Shown here piece after piece: positions 9,325 to 16,857 of a stretch of 64,000 nt of DNA. Each line of letters opens with the position of its first letter. The first letter of the stretch is position 1. The position numbers and the translations under genes are program-made. The DNA is from Microcella putealis. Its GTDB lineage: Bacteria > Actinomycetota > Actinomycetes > Actinomycetales > Microbacteriaceae. The stretch lies in NCBI RefSeq assembly GCF_004216575.1, contig NZ_SGWW01000002.1, forward strand, positions 62,001-126,000, given 5' to 3'. A model generated the notes under the pieces. That model saw only the letters and a list, made by a program, of their open reading frames with translations, was not told the origin of the DNA and did no database searches.

Positions 9325-10080
9325 TTACGGGCGACCGGTGAGGATCGCCTGCTTGACCTCGGCGATCGCCTTCGTCACCTCGATGCCGCGGGGGCACGCC
9401 TCCGAGCAGTTGAAGGTGGTGCGGCAGCGCCACACGCCTTCCTTGTCGTTGAGGATGTCGAGGCGCACCTGGGCGGCCTCGTCGCGGCTGTCGAAGATGA
9501 AGCGGTGCGCGTTCACGATCGCGGCCGGGCCGAAGTACTGCCCGTCGGTCCAGAACACGGGGCACGACGAGGTGCACGCGGCGCACAGGATGCACTTGGT
9601 CGTGTCATCGAATCGCGCCCGGTCCTCGATCGTCTGGATCCGCTCCTTCTCGGGCTTGTCGCTCGCGATCAGGAACGGCTGCACCGCACGGTACGACTCG
9701 AAGAAGGGCTCCATGTCGACGATGAGGTCCTTCTCGAGCGGCAGACCCTTGATGGCCTCGACGTAGATCGGCTTCGTCACGTCGAGGTCTTTGATGAGGG
9801 TCTTGCAGGCGAGGCGGTTGCGGCCGTTGATGCGCATGGCGTCCGAGCCGCAGATGCCGTGCGCGCACGAGCGGCGGAACGACAGCGTGCCGTCCTGATC
9901 CCACTTGATTTTGTGCAGGGCATCGAGCACGCGGTCGGTCGAGTACATCTCGACGTCGAAGTCCTCCCAGTACGGCTCGGCATCCTTCTCGGGGTCAAAC
10001 CGACGAACGATGAGCGTGACGGTGAAGGCCTGAACGGCGCCGACCTCCTGTGCGGGGGCTTCGGCTTCGGCAGTCGCCAT
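9325..10080 (-). CDS. sdhB: Succinate dehydrogenase iron-sulfur subunit
   Basis: Passes electrons from SdhA to the membrane anchor through three Fe-S clusters. In the 251-residue protein the [2Fe-2S] ligands are Cys72, Cys77, Asp80 and Cys92; Asp at the third position is also found in E. coli SdhB. CILCAACTSSCP supplies the [4Fe-4S] and part of the [3Fe-4S] cluster, and NCSEACPRGI completes them. The start overlaps the sdhA stop (TGATG), so the subunits are translationally coupled. The N-terminal 15 residues (Ala/Glu-rich) are not conserved in the family. It is last in sdhCDAB. Confidence 0.97.
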   Translation of the reverse strand: MATAEAEAPAQEVGAVQAFTVTLIVRRFDPEKDAEPYWEDFDVEMYSTDRVLDALHKIKWDQDGTLSFRRSCAHGICGSDAMRINGRNRLACKTLIKDLDVTKPIYVEAIKGLPLEKDLIVDMEPFFESYRAVQPFLIASDKPEKERIQTIEDRARFDDTTKCILCAACTSSCPVFWTDGQYFGPAAIVNAHRFIFDSRDEAAQVRLDILNDKEGVWRCRTTFNCSEACPRGIEVTKAIAEVKQAILTGRP

Positions 10081-11885
10081 CAGTACTTCCTCTCCATGGG
10101 CTGGTAGTGCGTGATCGTGACGGGCTTCCAGTCCATGCGGATGTGGTCGCTTGCGTCGGCAGAGTGGGCGTCGCCCGTGAGGTACGCCATCGTGTGCTGC
10201 ATGTAGTCGGCGTCGTTGCGGTCGGGGAAGTCGTCGCGCATGTGGCCGCCCCGGCTTTCCTTGCGGTTGCGGGCCGAGTAGACGACGACCTCAGCGATGT
10301 CGAGCAGGAAGCCCAGCTCGATCGCCTCGAGGAGGTCGGTGTTGAAGCGCTTGCCGCGATCCTGAATACCGATGTTCTGGTACCGCTCGCGCAGCTCCTG
10401 GATCGTCTGCGTGACGCTCGCGAGGCTCTCTTCCGTGCGGAAGACCTGGGCGTTCTTGTCCATCTCTTCCTGCAGCGTCTTGCGCAGGGTTGCGAGGCGC
10501 TCGGCACCGTTCGCACCGCGCAGGCGCTCGACGAGCTCGCGCACCTCCTTCGCCGGGTCCTCCGGCAGCGGGGCGAACTCGGCACCGTTCGCGTACTCGA
10601 CCGCGTAGCGGCCGGCACGCTTGCCGAACACGTTGATGTCGAGCAGCGAGTTGGTGCCGAGACGGTTCGAGCCGTGCACCGACACGCAGGCGCACTCGCC
10701 CGCGGCGTAAAGGCCCTTCACGACCGTGTCGTTGTCACTGAGCACCTCGGCCTTGATGTTGGTCGGGATACCGCCCATTGCGTAGTGCGCCGTCGGCATC
10801 ACGGGCACCGGCTCGTGCACGGGGTCGACGCCGAGGTAGGTGCGGGCGAACTCGGTGATGTCGGGCAGCTTCGTCTCGAGCACCTCGGCACCGAGGTGCG
10901 TGCAGTCGAGCAGCACGTAGTCCTTGTTCGGGCCGGCGCCGCGACCTTCCGCAACCTCCTGCACCATGCAGCGCGAGATGATGTCGCGCGGCGCCAGGTC
11001 TTTGATGGTCGGGGCGTAGCGCTCCATGAAGCGCTCACCCGAGGCGTTGCGCAGGATCGCGCCCTCACCGCGCGCACCCTCCGTGAGGAGGATGCCGAGG
11101 CCGGCGAGCCCGGTCGGGTGGAACTGGAAGAACTCCATGTCCTCGAGCGGAATGCCCTTGCGCCAGATGATGCCGACGCCGTCACCGGTGAGGGTGTGGG
11201 CGTTGGAGGTGGTCTTGTAGATCTTGCCGAAGCCACCGGTGGCGAACACGACGCTCTTCGCGTGGAAGACGTGCAGGTCGCCGGTCGCGAGCTCGTAGGC
11301 GACGACGCCCGAGGCGACGCGCTCACCGTTCACCTCGCTCATCACGAGGTCGAGCACGTAGTACTCGTTGTAGAACTCGATGCCCAGCTTCACGCAGTTC
11401 TGGAACAGCGTCTGCAGGATCATGTGACCCGTGCGGTCGGCCGCGTAGCAGGCGCGGCGCACGGGCGCCTTGCCGTGGTCGCGGGTGTGCCCACCGAAGC
11501 GGCGCTGGTCGATCTTGCCGTCGGGCGTGCGGTTGAAGGGCAGGCCCATGTTCTCGAGGTCGATGATCGCGTCAATCGCCTCTTTGGCGAGGATCTCGGC
11601 CGCGTCCTGGTCGACGAGGTAGTCGCCACCCTTGACGGTGTCAAAGGTGTGCCACTCCCAGCTGTCTTCCTCGACATTGGCGAGCGCCGCGGCCATGCCG
11701 CCCTGAGCCGCACCGGTGTGCGAGCGCGTGGGGTAGAGCTTCGAGATGACGGCGGTCTTCGCGTTCGGGCCCGCCTCGATGGCGGCGCGCATGCCGGCGC
11801 CACCGGCGCCCACGATGACGACGTCGAACTGATGGTGGTGCGTAGAGACCTCCGGCGTCGCCGGAGCCGTGTCAGTGATGCTCAT
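10080..11885 (-). CDS. sdhA: Succinate dehydrogenase flavoprotein subunit
   Basis: The catalytic subunit that oxidises succinate to fumarate at the cytoplasmic face of the membrane. In the 601-residue protein the dinucleotide-binding motif is [14 protein letters not shown] (residues 22-35) and the flavin-linking His is His56 in [10 protein letters not shown]. The active-site stretch [14 protein letters not shown] and the conserved [13 protein letters not shown] region are also present. The length is as expected for the actinobacterial menaquinone-linked complex. It starts 3 bases after sdhD and its stop overlaps the sdhB start. Confidence 0.98.
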   Translation of the reverse strand: MSITDTAPATPEVSTHHHQFDVVIVGAGGAGMRAAIEAGPNAKTAVISKLYPTRSHTGAAQGGMAAALANVEEDSWEWHTFDTVKGGDYLVDQDAAEILAKEAIDAIIDLENMGLPFNRTPDGKIDQRRFGGHTRDHGKAPVRRACYAADRTGHMILQTLFQNCVKLGIEFYNEYYVLDLVMSEVNGERVASGVVAYELATGDLHVFHAKSVVFATGGFGKIYKTTSNAHTLTGDGVGIIWRKGIPLEDMEFFQFHPTGLAGLGILLTEGARGEGAILRNASGERFMERYAPTIKDLAPRDIISRCMVQEVAEGRGAGPNKDYVLLDCTHLGAEVLETKLPDITEFARTYLGVDPVHEPVPVMPTAHYAMGGIPTNIKAEVLSDNDTVVKGLYAAGECACVSVHGSNRLGTNSLLDINVFGKRAGRYAVEYANGAEFAPLPEDPAKEVRELVERLRGANGAERLATLRKTLQEEMDKNAQVFRTEESLASVTQTIQELRERYQNIGIQDRGKRFNTDLLEAIELGFLLDIAEVVVYSARNRKESRGGHMRDDFPDRNDADYMQHTMAYLTGDAHSADASDHIRMDWKPVTITHYQPMERKY

Positions 11886-11888
11886 GGT

Positions 11889-12335
11889 TTACAGGCCCTC
11901 ACAGAAGGATGCGACCAACGACGGATCAGCGCCGGCCGGGCAGGGGTCGAAGGTGTAGATGACGAGGGTGCCGAGCACGAGCAGCACGACCGTCGAGGCG
12001 GCGAGTGCACCGTGCAGGAGGCGGCGGGTGCCGGGGCGCGACACGTAGTCGTTCACGAGGGTGCGCATGCCGTTGGCGCCGTGGATGAGGGCGAGCCACA
12101 GCATCAGCGTGTCCCAGATCTGCCAGAACGGGTCGGCGAGCTTTCCGGCGACAAAGCCGAAATCGATCTGGCTGATGCCCGTGCCCGTCATGAGGTTCAC
12201 GAACAGGTGGCCGAAGATGAGGACGACGAGCATGATGCCCGAGGCCCGCATGTAGATCCAGCCCCACTTCTCCCAGTTGACGCCGCGCTTCGTCTGCGCG
12301 TACGGGCTGCGGGGTGCGTCGATGGTTGCAGTCAT
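11889..12335 (-). CDS. sdhD: Succinate dehydrogenase membrane anchor subunit
   Basis: A 148-residue, three-helix membrane protein that helps bind haem b and quinone. Helices are visible at about 35-57 (ASGIMLVVLIFGHLFVNLMT, His probably a haem ligand), 80-100 (LMLWLALIHGANGMRTLV) and 112-135. The ATG at 12335 is used, 2 bases after the sdhC stop; upstream in-frame codons would overlap sdhC entirely. The pattern WEKWGWIYMRASG is typical of actinobacterial SdhD. Confidence 0.93.
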   Translation of the reverse strand: MTATIDAPRSPYAQTKRGVNWEKWGWIYMRASGIMLVVLIFGHLFVNLMTGTGISQIDFGFVAGKLADPFWQIWDTLMLWLALIHGANGMRTLVNDYVSRPGTRRLLHGALAASTVVLLVLGTLVIYTFDPCPAGADPSLVASFCEGL

Positions 12336-12337
12336 GG

Positions 12338-12784
12338 TCAGCCTCCGAACACGTTCATCAGGTGGCGGGGGGTGAAGCCGATCATCAGCACGGCCCACAC
12401 ACCGAGGACGCCCCAGAACATCGTCCGGTGGTGGCGCGTGCCGACCTTCCAGAAGTCGACCAGGATGATGCGCAGACCGTTCAGGGCGTGGAAGCCGACG
12501 GCGCCGACGAGGAACAGCTCGCCGATGCCCATGACGGGGTTCTTGTACGACTCCATCACCGCGTTGTAGGCCTCGGGGCTGACGCGAATGAGCGCCGTGT
12601 CGAGAATGTGCACGAGCAGGAAGAAGTAGATCGCCACACCGGTGATGCGGTGCAGGACCCACGACCACATGCCCTCGCGGCCGCGGTACAGGGTGCCGGT
12701 CGATAAGACCGATCGGCGGGGTTCGGGTACGGACGTGGTTGCTGAGGCAGCTGTGCCCTCAGCTCCCGTTACCTTCGCTGGCAC
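12338..12784 (-). CDS. sdhC: Succinate dehydrogenase cytochrome b556 subunit
   Basis: 148 residues with three membrane helices. The SdhC signature is YRGREGMWSWVLHRITGVAI, followed by FFLLVHILDT, in which the His is the expected haem ligand, and HALNGLRI in the second half. The GTG start at 12784 has a Shine-Dalgarno GGAGGG about 7 bases upstream. It is the first gene of sdhCDAB, with a candidate promoter at 12877-12905. Confidence 0.94.
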   Translation of the reverse strand: MPAKVTGAEGTAASATTSVPEPRRSVLSTGTLYRGREGMWSWVLHRITGVAIYFFLLVHILDTALIRVSPEAYNAVMESYKNPVMGIGELFLVGAVGFHALNGLRIILVDFWKVGTRHHRTMFWGVLGVWAVLMIGFTPRHLMNVFGG

Positions 12785-12876
12785 GAGAAACCCTCCTCAG
12801 GGGCGGAATGGTCGACGCGCGAAGCGCCGGCTCCGGTGATTGCTGTTCTCGACTGGTGGCCGCCGATTGTGTGTTC

Positions 12877-12905
12877 AGTGTAGGCGTACTTTTCTGAGTG
12901 CTCAG
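12877..12905 (-). promoter_or_regulatory. Candidate sdh promoter with CTGAG palindrome
   Basis: On the minus strand a TACACT -10 box (12882-12877) lies 92 bases before the sdhC start. The perfect inverted repeat CTGAG-CA-CTCAG (12905-12894) sits where the -35 region would be. It may be an operator; the regulator is unknown. Confidence 0.45.
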
Positions 12906-12929
12906 CCGTAGCGCCGTGCGCGTTGCCCC

Positions 12930-14081
12930 TTAGCGCGGCGCGGCCAGCGAGGGCGCCTCGCGCCGCTCCGCAACGCGGGCGACCGTGCGCTCGTAGTGGG
13001 CGATCAGCTGGTCTCCGAGCGACTCCCAGGTGCGGCCGAGCACCGCGCGGCGCCCCGCCTCGCCGATGCGCGCGCGGGCGGTGGGATCCGCGATCAGAGC
13101 GCCCACCGCATCCCGAATCGATTCCGGATGCTCGGGCTCGGTCAACAACCCCGTCACGCCGTCGTCGATCAGGTCGATCGGCCCACCCGCGCGGGGCGCG
13201 ACGACGGGCAGGCCCGAGGCCTGCGCTTCCTGAATGGTCTGGCCGAAGGTCTCTTCCGTGCCGGTGTGGACGAAGACGTCGAGTGCGGCGTAGGCGTCGG
13301 CCAGCGCCTCCCCGGTCAGCTGGCCGAGGAACACCGCGTCGAGCCCAGAGAGTTCGCGGCGCACCGAGCCCATGCTGGGCCCGTCGCCGACAACCACGAC
13401 CCGCACGCCGCGCAGCCCCGCGAGCACGCGCAGTCGTTCGACGTGTTTCTCGGGGGCGAGGCGGCCGACGTAGCCGACGAGCAGCTCACCGGCTGGGGCG
13501 AGCCGCTCGCGCAGTGCGCACGCCGTCGGGCGGGTGCGGTTGCGTGGGTGGTAGCCGTCGAGGTCGACCCCGCGGCCCCAGCGGTCGAGTCGGGCGATGC
13601 CGGCGCGCTCCAGATCGGCGAGCGCGACGGAGGACGGGGCGAGCGTGAGGTCGGCCTTCTCGTGCGCCCAGGCGACGACCTTCCAGGCGAAGCGACTGGC
13701 GGCGGCGAGCCGGTTGCGTCGCGCGTATCCGGCGAGGTCGGTCTGAAACACGGCGACGCTCGGAACGCCCAGCCGGTGCGCGGCGCCGATCGCGCTTGCC
13801 CCCAAGAGGAAGGGGCTGGCCGCGTGCAGCACGTTGGGGCCGAAGTCGGCGAGCGCGCGCTGCACGGTGGGGGTCGGCAATCCGACGGGGAAGGCCCGAT
13901 ACGGCGCGCTCGGCACCTCGATGACGGGGGCTCCGGCGAAGGTGCGCGGCGCCCCGCACGCCGGGGCGATGACGAGGGCCTCGTGTCCGCGGCGCTCAAG
14001 ATGCTCAAGCACGCGGGCCACCGAGGTGGTGACGCCGTTGACGGTGGGCAGAAAACTTTCGGTGACGATCGCGACGCGCAT
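12930..14081 (-). CDS. GT4-family glycosyltransferase, probably GDP-mannose-dependent alpha-mannosyltransferase
   Basis: 383 residues of GT-B fold. The N-terminal domain opens MRVAIVTESFLPTVNGVTTS, and the C-terminal nucleotide-sugar site carries VGYVGRLAPEKHVE, GTEETFGQTIQEAQASGLPV and APRAGG. This pattern matches the actinobacterial MgtA/PimB-like mannosyltransferases that build membrane glycolipids and lipomannan cores. It is divergently transcribed from a GDP-mannose-forming enzyme with a gap of about 100 bp, which supports a mannose donor. The start is the ATG at 14081, with GGAG 8 bases upstream; a longer frame would run into the divergent gene. The acceptor is inferred, not seen. Confidence 0.85.
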   Translation of the reverse strand: MRVAIVTESFLPTVNGVTTSVARVLEHLERRGHEALVIAPACGAPRTFAGAPVIEVPSAPYRAFPVGLPTPTVQRALADFGPNVLHAASPFLLGASAIGAAHRLGVPSVAVFQTDLAGYARRNRLAAASRFAWKVVAWAHEKADLTLAPSSVALADLERAGIARLDRWGRGVDLDGYHPRNRTRPTACALRERLAPAGELLVGYVGRLAPEKHVERLRVLAGLRGVRVVVVGDGPSMGSVRRELSGLDAVFLGQLTGEALADAYAALDVFVHTGTEETFGQTIQEAQASGLPVVAPRAGGPIDLIDDGVTGLLTEPEHPESIRDAVGALIADPTARARIGEAGRRAVLGRTWESLGDQLIAHYERTVARVAERREAPSLAAPR

Positions 14082-14170
14082 GGCCGTGCTCCATCCCTCC
14101 CGTGGCTGCTGCCGACGGTACGGACGTCGCGTGGCCATCGCGTGAACCCCGGATGGCCACGGGCGGGCGG

Positions 14171-14176
14171 TAGGGT
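14171..14176 (+). promoter_or_regulatory. -10 box TAGGGT for the guanylyltransferase gene
   Basis: TAGGGT lies 7 bases before the ATG at 14184, consistent with a leaderless transcript. Confidence 0.5.
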
Positions 14177-14183
14177 GACGGAC

Positions 14184-15305
14184 ATGACCGCGCCCGACGA
14201 GACGCTGCCGCACTTCCACGCGATCATCCCGGCGGGCGGTGTCGGGTCTCGCCTCTGGCCCCTCTCGCGGGCGGAGGCGCCGAAGTTCTTGCACGACCTC
14301 ACGGGCAGCGGCCACACGCTGCTGCGCGACACCTGGAACCGGCTGCAGCCCCTGAGTGGTGCCGACAACATCATGGTCGTGACGGGCCGGGCCCACCGCG
14401 TGGCGGTCATTGAGCAGCTGCCCGAACTGACCGAGGCCAACATCGTGCTCGAGAGCGAGCCCAAAGACTCGTCGGCCGCGATCGGGCTCGCCGCGGCGAT
14501 CCTGCACCGCCGCGACCCCGACGTCATCGTCGGCTCGTTCGCCGCCGACCACGTCATTGGGGATGCGCCGGCATTCCGCCGCATCGTGTCCGAGGCGGTC
14601 GCCGTCGCGAACGCCGGGTACATCACGACGATCGGCATCGCCCCCACCGAGCCGGCGACCGGGTTCGGCTACATCAAGTCGGGGGCGGCGCTCGCCGTCG
14701 AGGGGGCACCCCACGCCCAGCTCGTCGACTGCTTCGTCGAGAAACCCGATCTCGCCACCGCGTCGGCCTACGTCTCCTCGGGTGAGTACTTCTGGAACGC
14801 CGGCATGTTCATCGCGCGCGCCGATGTGCTGCTGGCCCAGCTGGCGGAAACCCGGCCGGCCCTGCACCACGGCCTCATTCGCATCGCTGAGGCGTGGGAC
14901 ACCCCCGACCGCGACGACGTCGTCGACGCCACCTGGCCACTGCTCGAGAAGATCGCCATCGACTACTCGGTGGCTGAGCCCGCGGCCGAGCGGGGTCGCC
15001 TCGCGGTGGTGCGCGGCGACTTCCCGTGGGATGACGTGGGCGACTTCTCGTCGCTCGCAAAACTGCTGTCGGGCGGCCGCGTGGGCGACCTCGCCATCCT
15101 GGGAGAGGGTGCGCGCGTGCTCGCCGACTCATCGAGCGGGGTGGTGGTGTCGCAGTCGCAGCGCCTCATCTCGCTGATCGGCGTCACCGACATCGTCGTC
15201 GTCGATACGCCGGATGCACTGCTCGTCACGACGCGCGAAAACGCTCAGCGCGTGAAGGCGGTCGTCGACGCGATCAAGCAGGCGGGCCGCAACGACCTCC
15301 TGTAA
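14184..15305 (+). CDS. manC: Mannose-1-phosphate guanylyltransferase
   Basis: Makes GDP-mannose from mannose 1-phosphate and GTP. The 373-residue protein has the nucleotidyltransferase signature AIIPAGGVGSRLWPLSRAEA followed by the PKF catalytic Lys region. It also has the GMP-PP-specific stretches EPKDSSAAIGLAAA, FVEKPDLATA and YFWNAGMFI. The protein ends after a short left-handed-helix-type domain, so it is the single-function form and lacks a fused phosphomannose isomerase. The ATG at 14184 is the first codon after a TAGGGT box. Its divergent neighbour is a mannosyltransferase that would use the product. The symbol manC is used for function; manB is also used in some actinobacteria. Confidence 0.93.
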   Translation: MTAPDETLPHFHAIIPAGGVGSRLWPLSRAEAPKFLHDLTGSGHTLLRDTWNRLQPLSGADNIMVVTGRAHRVAVIEQLPELTEANIVLESEPKDSSAAIGLAAAILHRRDPDVIVGSFAADHVIGDAPAFRRIVSEAVAVANAGYITTIGIAPTEPATGFGYIKSGAALAVEGAPHAQLVDCFVEKPDLATASAYVSSGEYFWNAGMFIARADVLLAQLAETRPALHHGLIRIAEAWDTPDRDDVVDATWPLLEKIAIDYSVAEPAAERGRLAVVRGDFPWDDVGDFSSLAKLLSGGRVGDLAILGEGARVLADSSSGVVVSQSQRLISLIGVTDIVVVDTPDALLVTTRENAQRVKAVVDAIKQAGRNDLL

Positions 15306-15315
15306 ATCGGGGCGC

Positions 15316-15356
15316 GCATCCGGTGCACCGATCGTTCTCGTCTGAGCACCGGATGC
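15316..15356 (+). terminator. Hairpin downstream of the guanylyltransferase gene
   Basis: An 11-bp perfect inverted repeat, GCATCCGGTGC (15316-15326) and GCACCGGATGC (15346-15356), begins 10 bases after the stop codon. There is no clear T-tract. Its right arm overlaps the first of two TGAGCA palindromes. Confidence 0.55.
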
Positions 15357-15378
15357 TCATTTGAGCAACAGATGCTCG
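15343..15378 (+). promoter_or_regulatory. Two tandem TGAGCA-N5-TGCTCA palindromes upstream of the nucleoside transporter lipoprotein
   Basis: TGAGCACCGGATGCTCA (15343-15359, perfect 6-bp arms) and TGAGCAACAGATGCTCG (15362-15378, one mismatch) start 19 bases apart, about two helical turns, roughly 170 bases before the lipoprotein start. Related TGCTCAGAT/CATCTG elements occur before the ATPase gene (16760-16781). They may be operator sites; the first also forms part of the upstream hairpin. Confidence 0.4.
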
Positions 15379-15545
15379 CTCACCGCACACAGGCCCGGAT
15401 TTCCGCGGAATTCCGGTCGCGTTCCGGATTCGTAACGCTTCGGTCTCCGGGACGAAAGACCGGGGTCTGAGCGGCCATCGTGCCGCTAACGTGGAGCCAA
15501 TTCACCCGCGCTCCCCGCGCGGGAACCCCTTTTCTGGAGGACATT

Positions 15546-16649
15546 GTGACCATCGCTTTCCGCAAGTCCGGCTTTGCCGGACTCGCCCTGATCGGCGCGA
15601 GCGCGCTCGTTCTCGCCGGCTGTGCCGCCGCCCCCGAGGAAGAGCCGACGACGGCTCCCGAGCCCGGCGCCACTGAAGAGCCCGCGCTCGACTTCCTGCC
15701 CTGCATCGTTTCCGACGCCGGTGGCTGGGACGACCGCTCGTTCAACCAGGCTGCCTACGAGGGCATCGAGTCGGCTGCGAACGACCTCGGCGTCGAGTTC
15801 GTGCCGGTCGAGTCGGCTGACGAGAACGCGTACGGCCCGAACGTGCAGGCGCTCGTCGACCAGGGCTGCAACCTGATCGTCACCGTCGGCTTCCTCCTCA
15901 ACGAGGCGACCGCGACCGCATCGGCCGCGAACCCCGACGTCAACTTCGCGATCATCGACGACCTCGTCGAGGGTGACAACGTCAAGCCGCTGCTGTTCGA
16001 CACGGTTCAGGGTGCGTTCCTCGCTGGCTACGCCGCCGCGAGCTACACCGAGACCGGCATCGTCGGCACCTTCGGTGGTATCCCGATCCCGCCCGTCACC
16101 ATCTTCATGGACGGCTTCGTGCAGGGCGTCGAGTACTTCAACGAGCAGAACGGCGATGACGTTCAGGTTCTCGGCTGGGACTTCGACGCTCAGGACGGTG
16201 CCTTCACCGGTGGCTTCGCCCCCGGAACCGAGGCGCTCACCGCCGCGCAGAACCTGATCGACCAGGGTGCTGACGTGATCATGCCCGTCGGTGGCCCGAT
16301 CTACTTCAGCGCTGCTGAGGCGATCCGCGCGGCAAACGCCGACATCACCCTGATCGGCGTTGACAAGGACATCTTCGTCTCCGACCCCGACCTCGGCGAC
16401 CTGGTGCTCACCTCGGTGCTGAAGAACATCGACGCCGCGGTCTACGACGTCGTCACGCAGGCCGCCGAGGGCAACTTCGACAACAGCCTGTACGTCGGCA
16501 ACCTCGAGAACAACGGCGTGGGCCTTGCCCCGTTCCACGACTACGAGGCCTCGGTTGACCCCGAGCTGCAGGCGCAGATCGACGAGCTGATCGCGCAGAT
16601 CATCTCGGGCGAGCTCGTCGTCGAGTCGCCGGCAACGCCCGGTCAGTAA
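15546..16649 (+). CDS. BMP-family ABC transporter substrate-binding lipoprotein (nucleoside uptake)
   Basis: A 367-residue lipid-anchored binding protein that captures nucleosides outside the membrane for the ABC transporter that follows. The signal peptide ends in the lipobox LAGC (SALVLAGCAAAPEEE), followed by a Glu/Pro/Thr linker. The mature part has the Bmp/Med/PnrA pattern: SDAGGWDDRSFNQAAYEGIE at the start, GYAAASYTETGIVGTFGG in the middle and DVIMPVGGPIYFSAAEAI later. The start is the GTG at 15546, because a strong Shine-Dalgarno GGAGG lies at 15536-15540; an in-frame ATG at 15480 would spoil the signal peptide. A terminator after the gene probably makes this protein more abundant than the other subunits. 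Confidence 0.93.
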   Translation: MTIAFRKSGFAGLALIGASALVLAGCAAAPEEEPTTAPEPGATEEPALDFLPCIVSDAGGWDDRSFNQAAYEGIESAANDLGVEFVPVESADENAYGPNVQALVDQGCNLIVTVGFLLNEATATASAANPDVNFAIIDDLVEGDNVKPLLFDTVQGAFLAGYAAASYTETGIVGTFGGIPIPPVTIFMDGFVQGVEYFNEQNGDDVQVLGWDFDAQDGAFTGGFAPGTEALTAAQNLIDQGADVIMPVGGPIYFSAAEAIRAANADITLIGVDKDIFVSDPDLGDLVLTSVLKNIDAAVYDVVTQAAEGNFDNSLYVGNLENNGVGLAPFHDYEASVDPELQAQIDELIAQIISGELVVESPATPGQ

Positions 16650-16673
16650 CGACCACACAGCATCCCGCTGAAT

Positions 16674-16707
16674 GAGGGGGAGGTCGACGGAAGTCGGCCT
16701 CCCCCTC
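16674..16707 (+). terminator. Intrinsic terminator between lipoprotein and ATPase genes
   Basis: A 15-bp hairpin with one mismatch, GAGGGGGAGGTCGAC (16674-16688) and GTCGGCCTCCCCCTC (16693-16707), GGAA loop, followed by CGCGTTTTCG. It is the only hairpin here with a clear T-run. Because it lies inside the transporter gene cluster, it should lower expression of the downstream genes relative to the binding protein. Confidence 0.85.
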
Positions 16708-16759
16708 CGCGTTTTCGCAGCTCGTCCGGCGGGCTCGCTGAGAGCATCCCGGGTTTGCT

Positions 16760-16781
16760 CAGATGAGCGCATCTGTGCTCA
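16760..16781 (+). promoter_or_regulatory. Candidate operator upstream of the nucleoside ABC ATPase
   Basis: CAGATG-AGCG-CATCTG (16760-16775) is a perfect 6-bp palindrome and overlaps TGAGCG-N6-TGCTCA (16764-16781). TGCTCAGAT occurs twice here (from 16756 and 16776). The half-site TGCTCA is shared with the tandem palindromes at 15343-15378. Confidence 0.4.
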
Positions 16782-16857
16782 GATTCTGGCCACAGCCCCG
16801 CACTACAGTGATTCTCGGAAGCAGCGCCGCGACCCCGGCGGCGCAGGAAGGCCTGAC

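Noticed and set aside
10050..12569. An open frame of 839 codons on the plus strand opposite sdhB, sdhA and sdhD
   Set aside because: It is the complement of three conserved sdh genes. Its translation is Arg/Val/His-rich without domain features, as expected from high-GC third-position bias.
14080..14870. A long 5' extension of the mannosyltransferase frame
   Set aside because: It would run through the divergent guanylyltransferase gene; the conserved glycosyltransferase start is at 14081 with a Shine-Dalgarno site.
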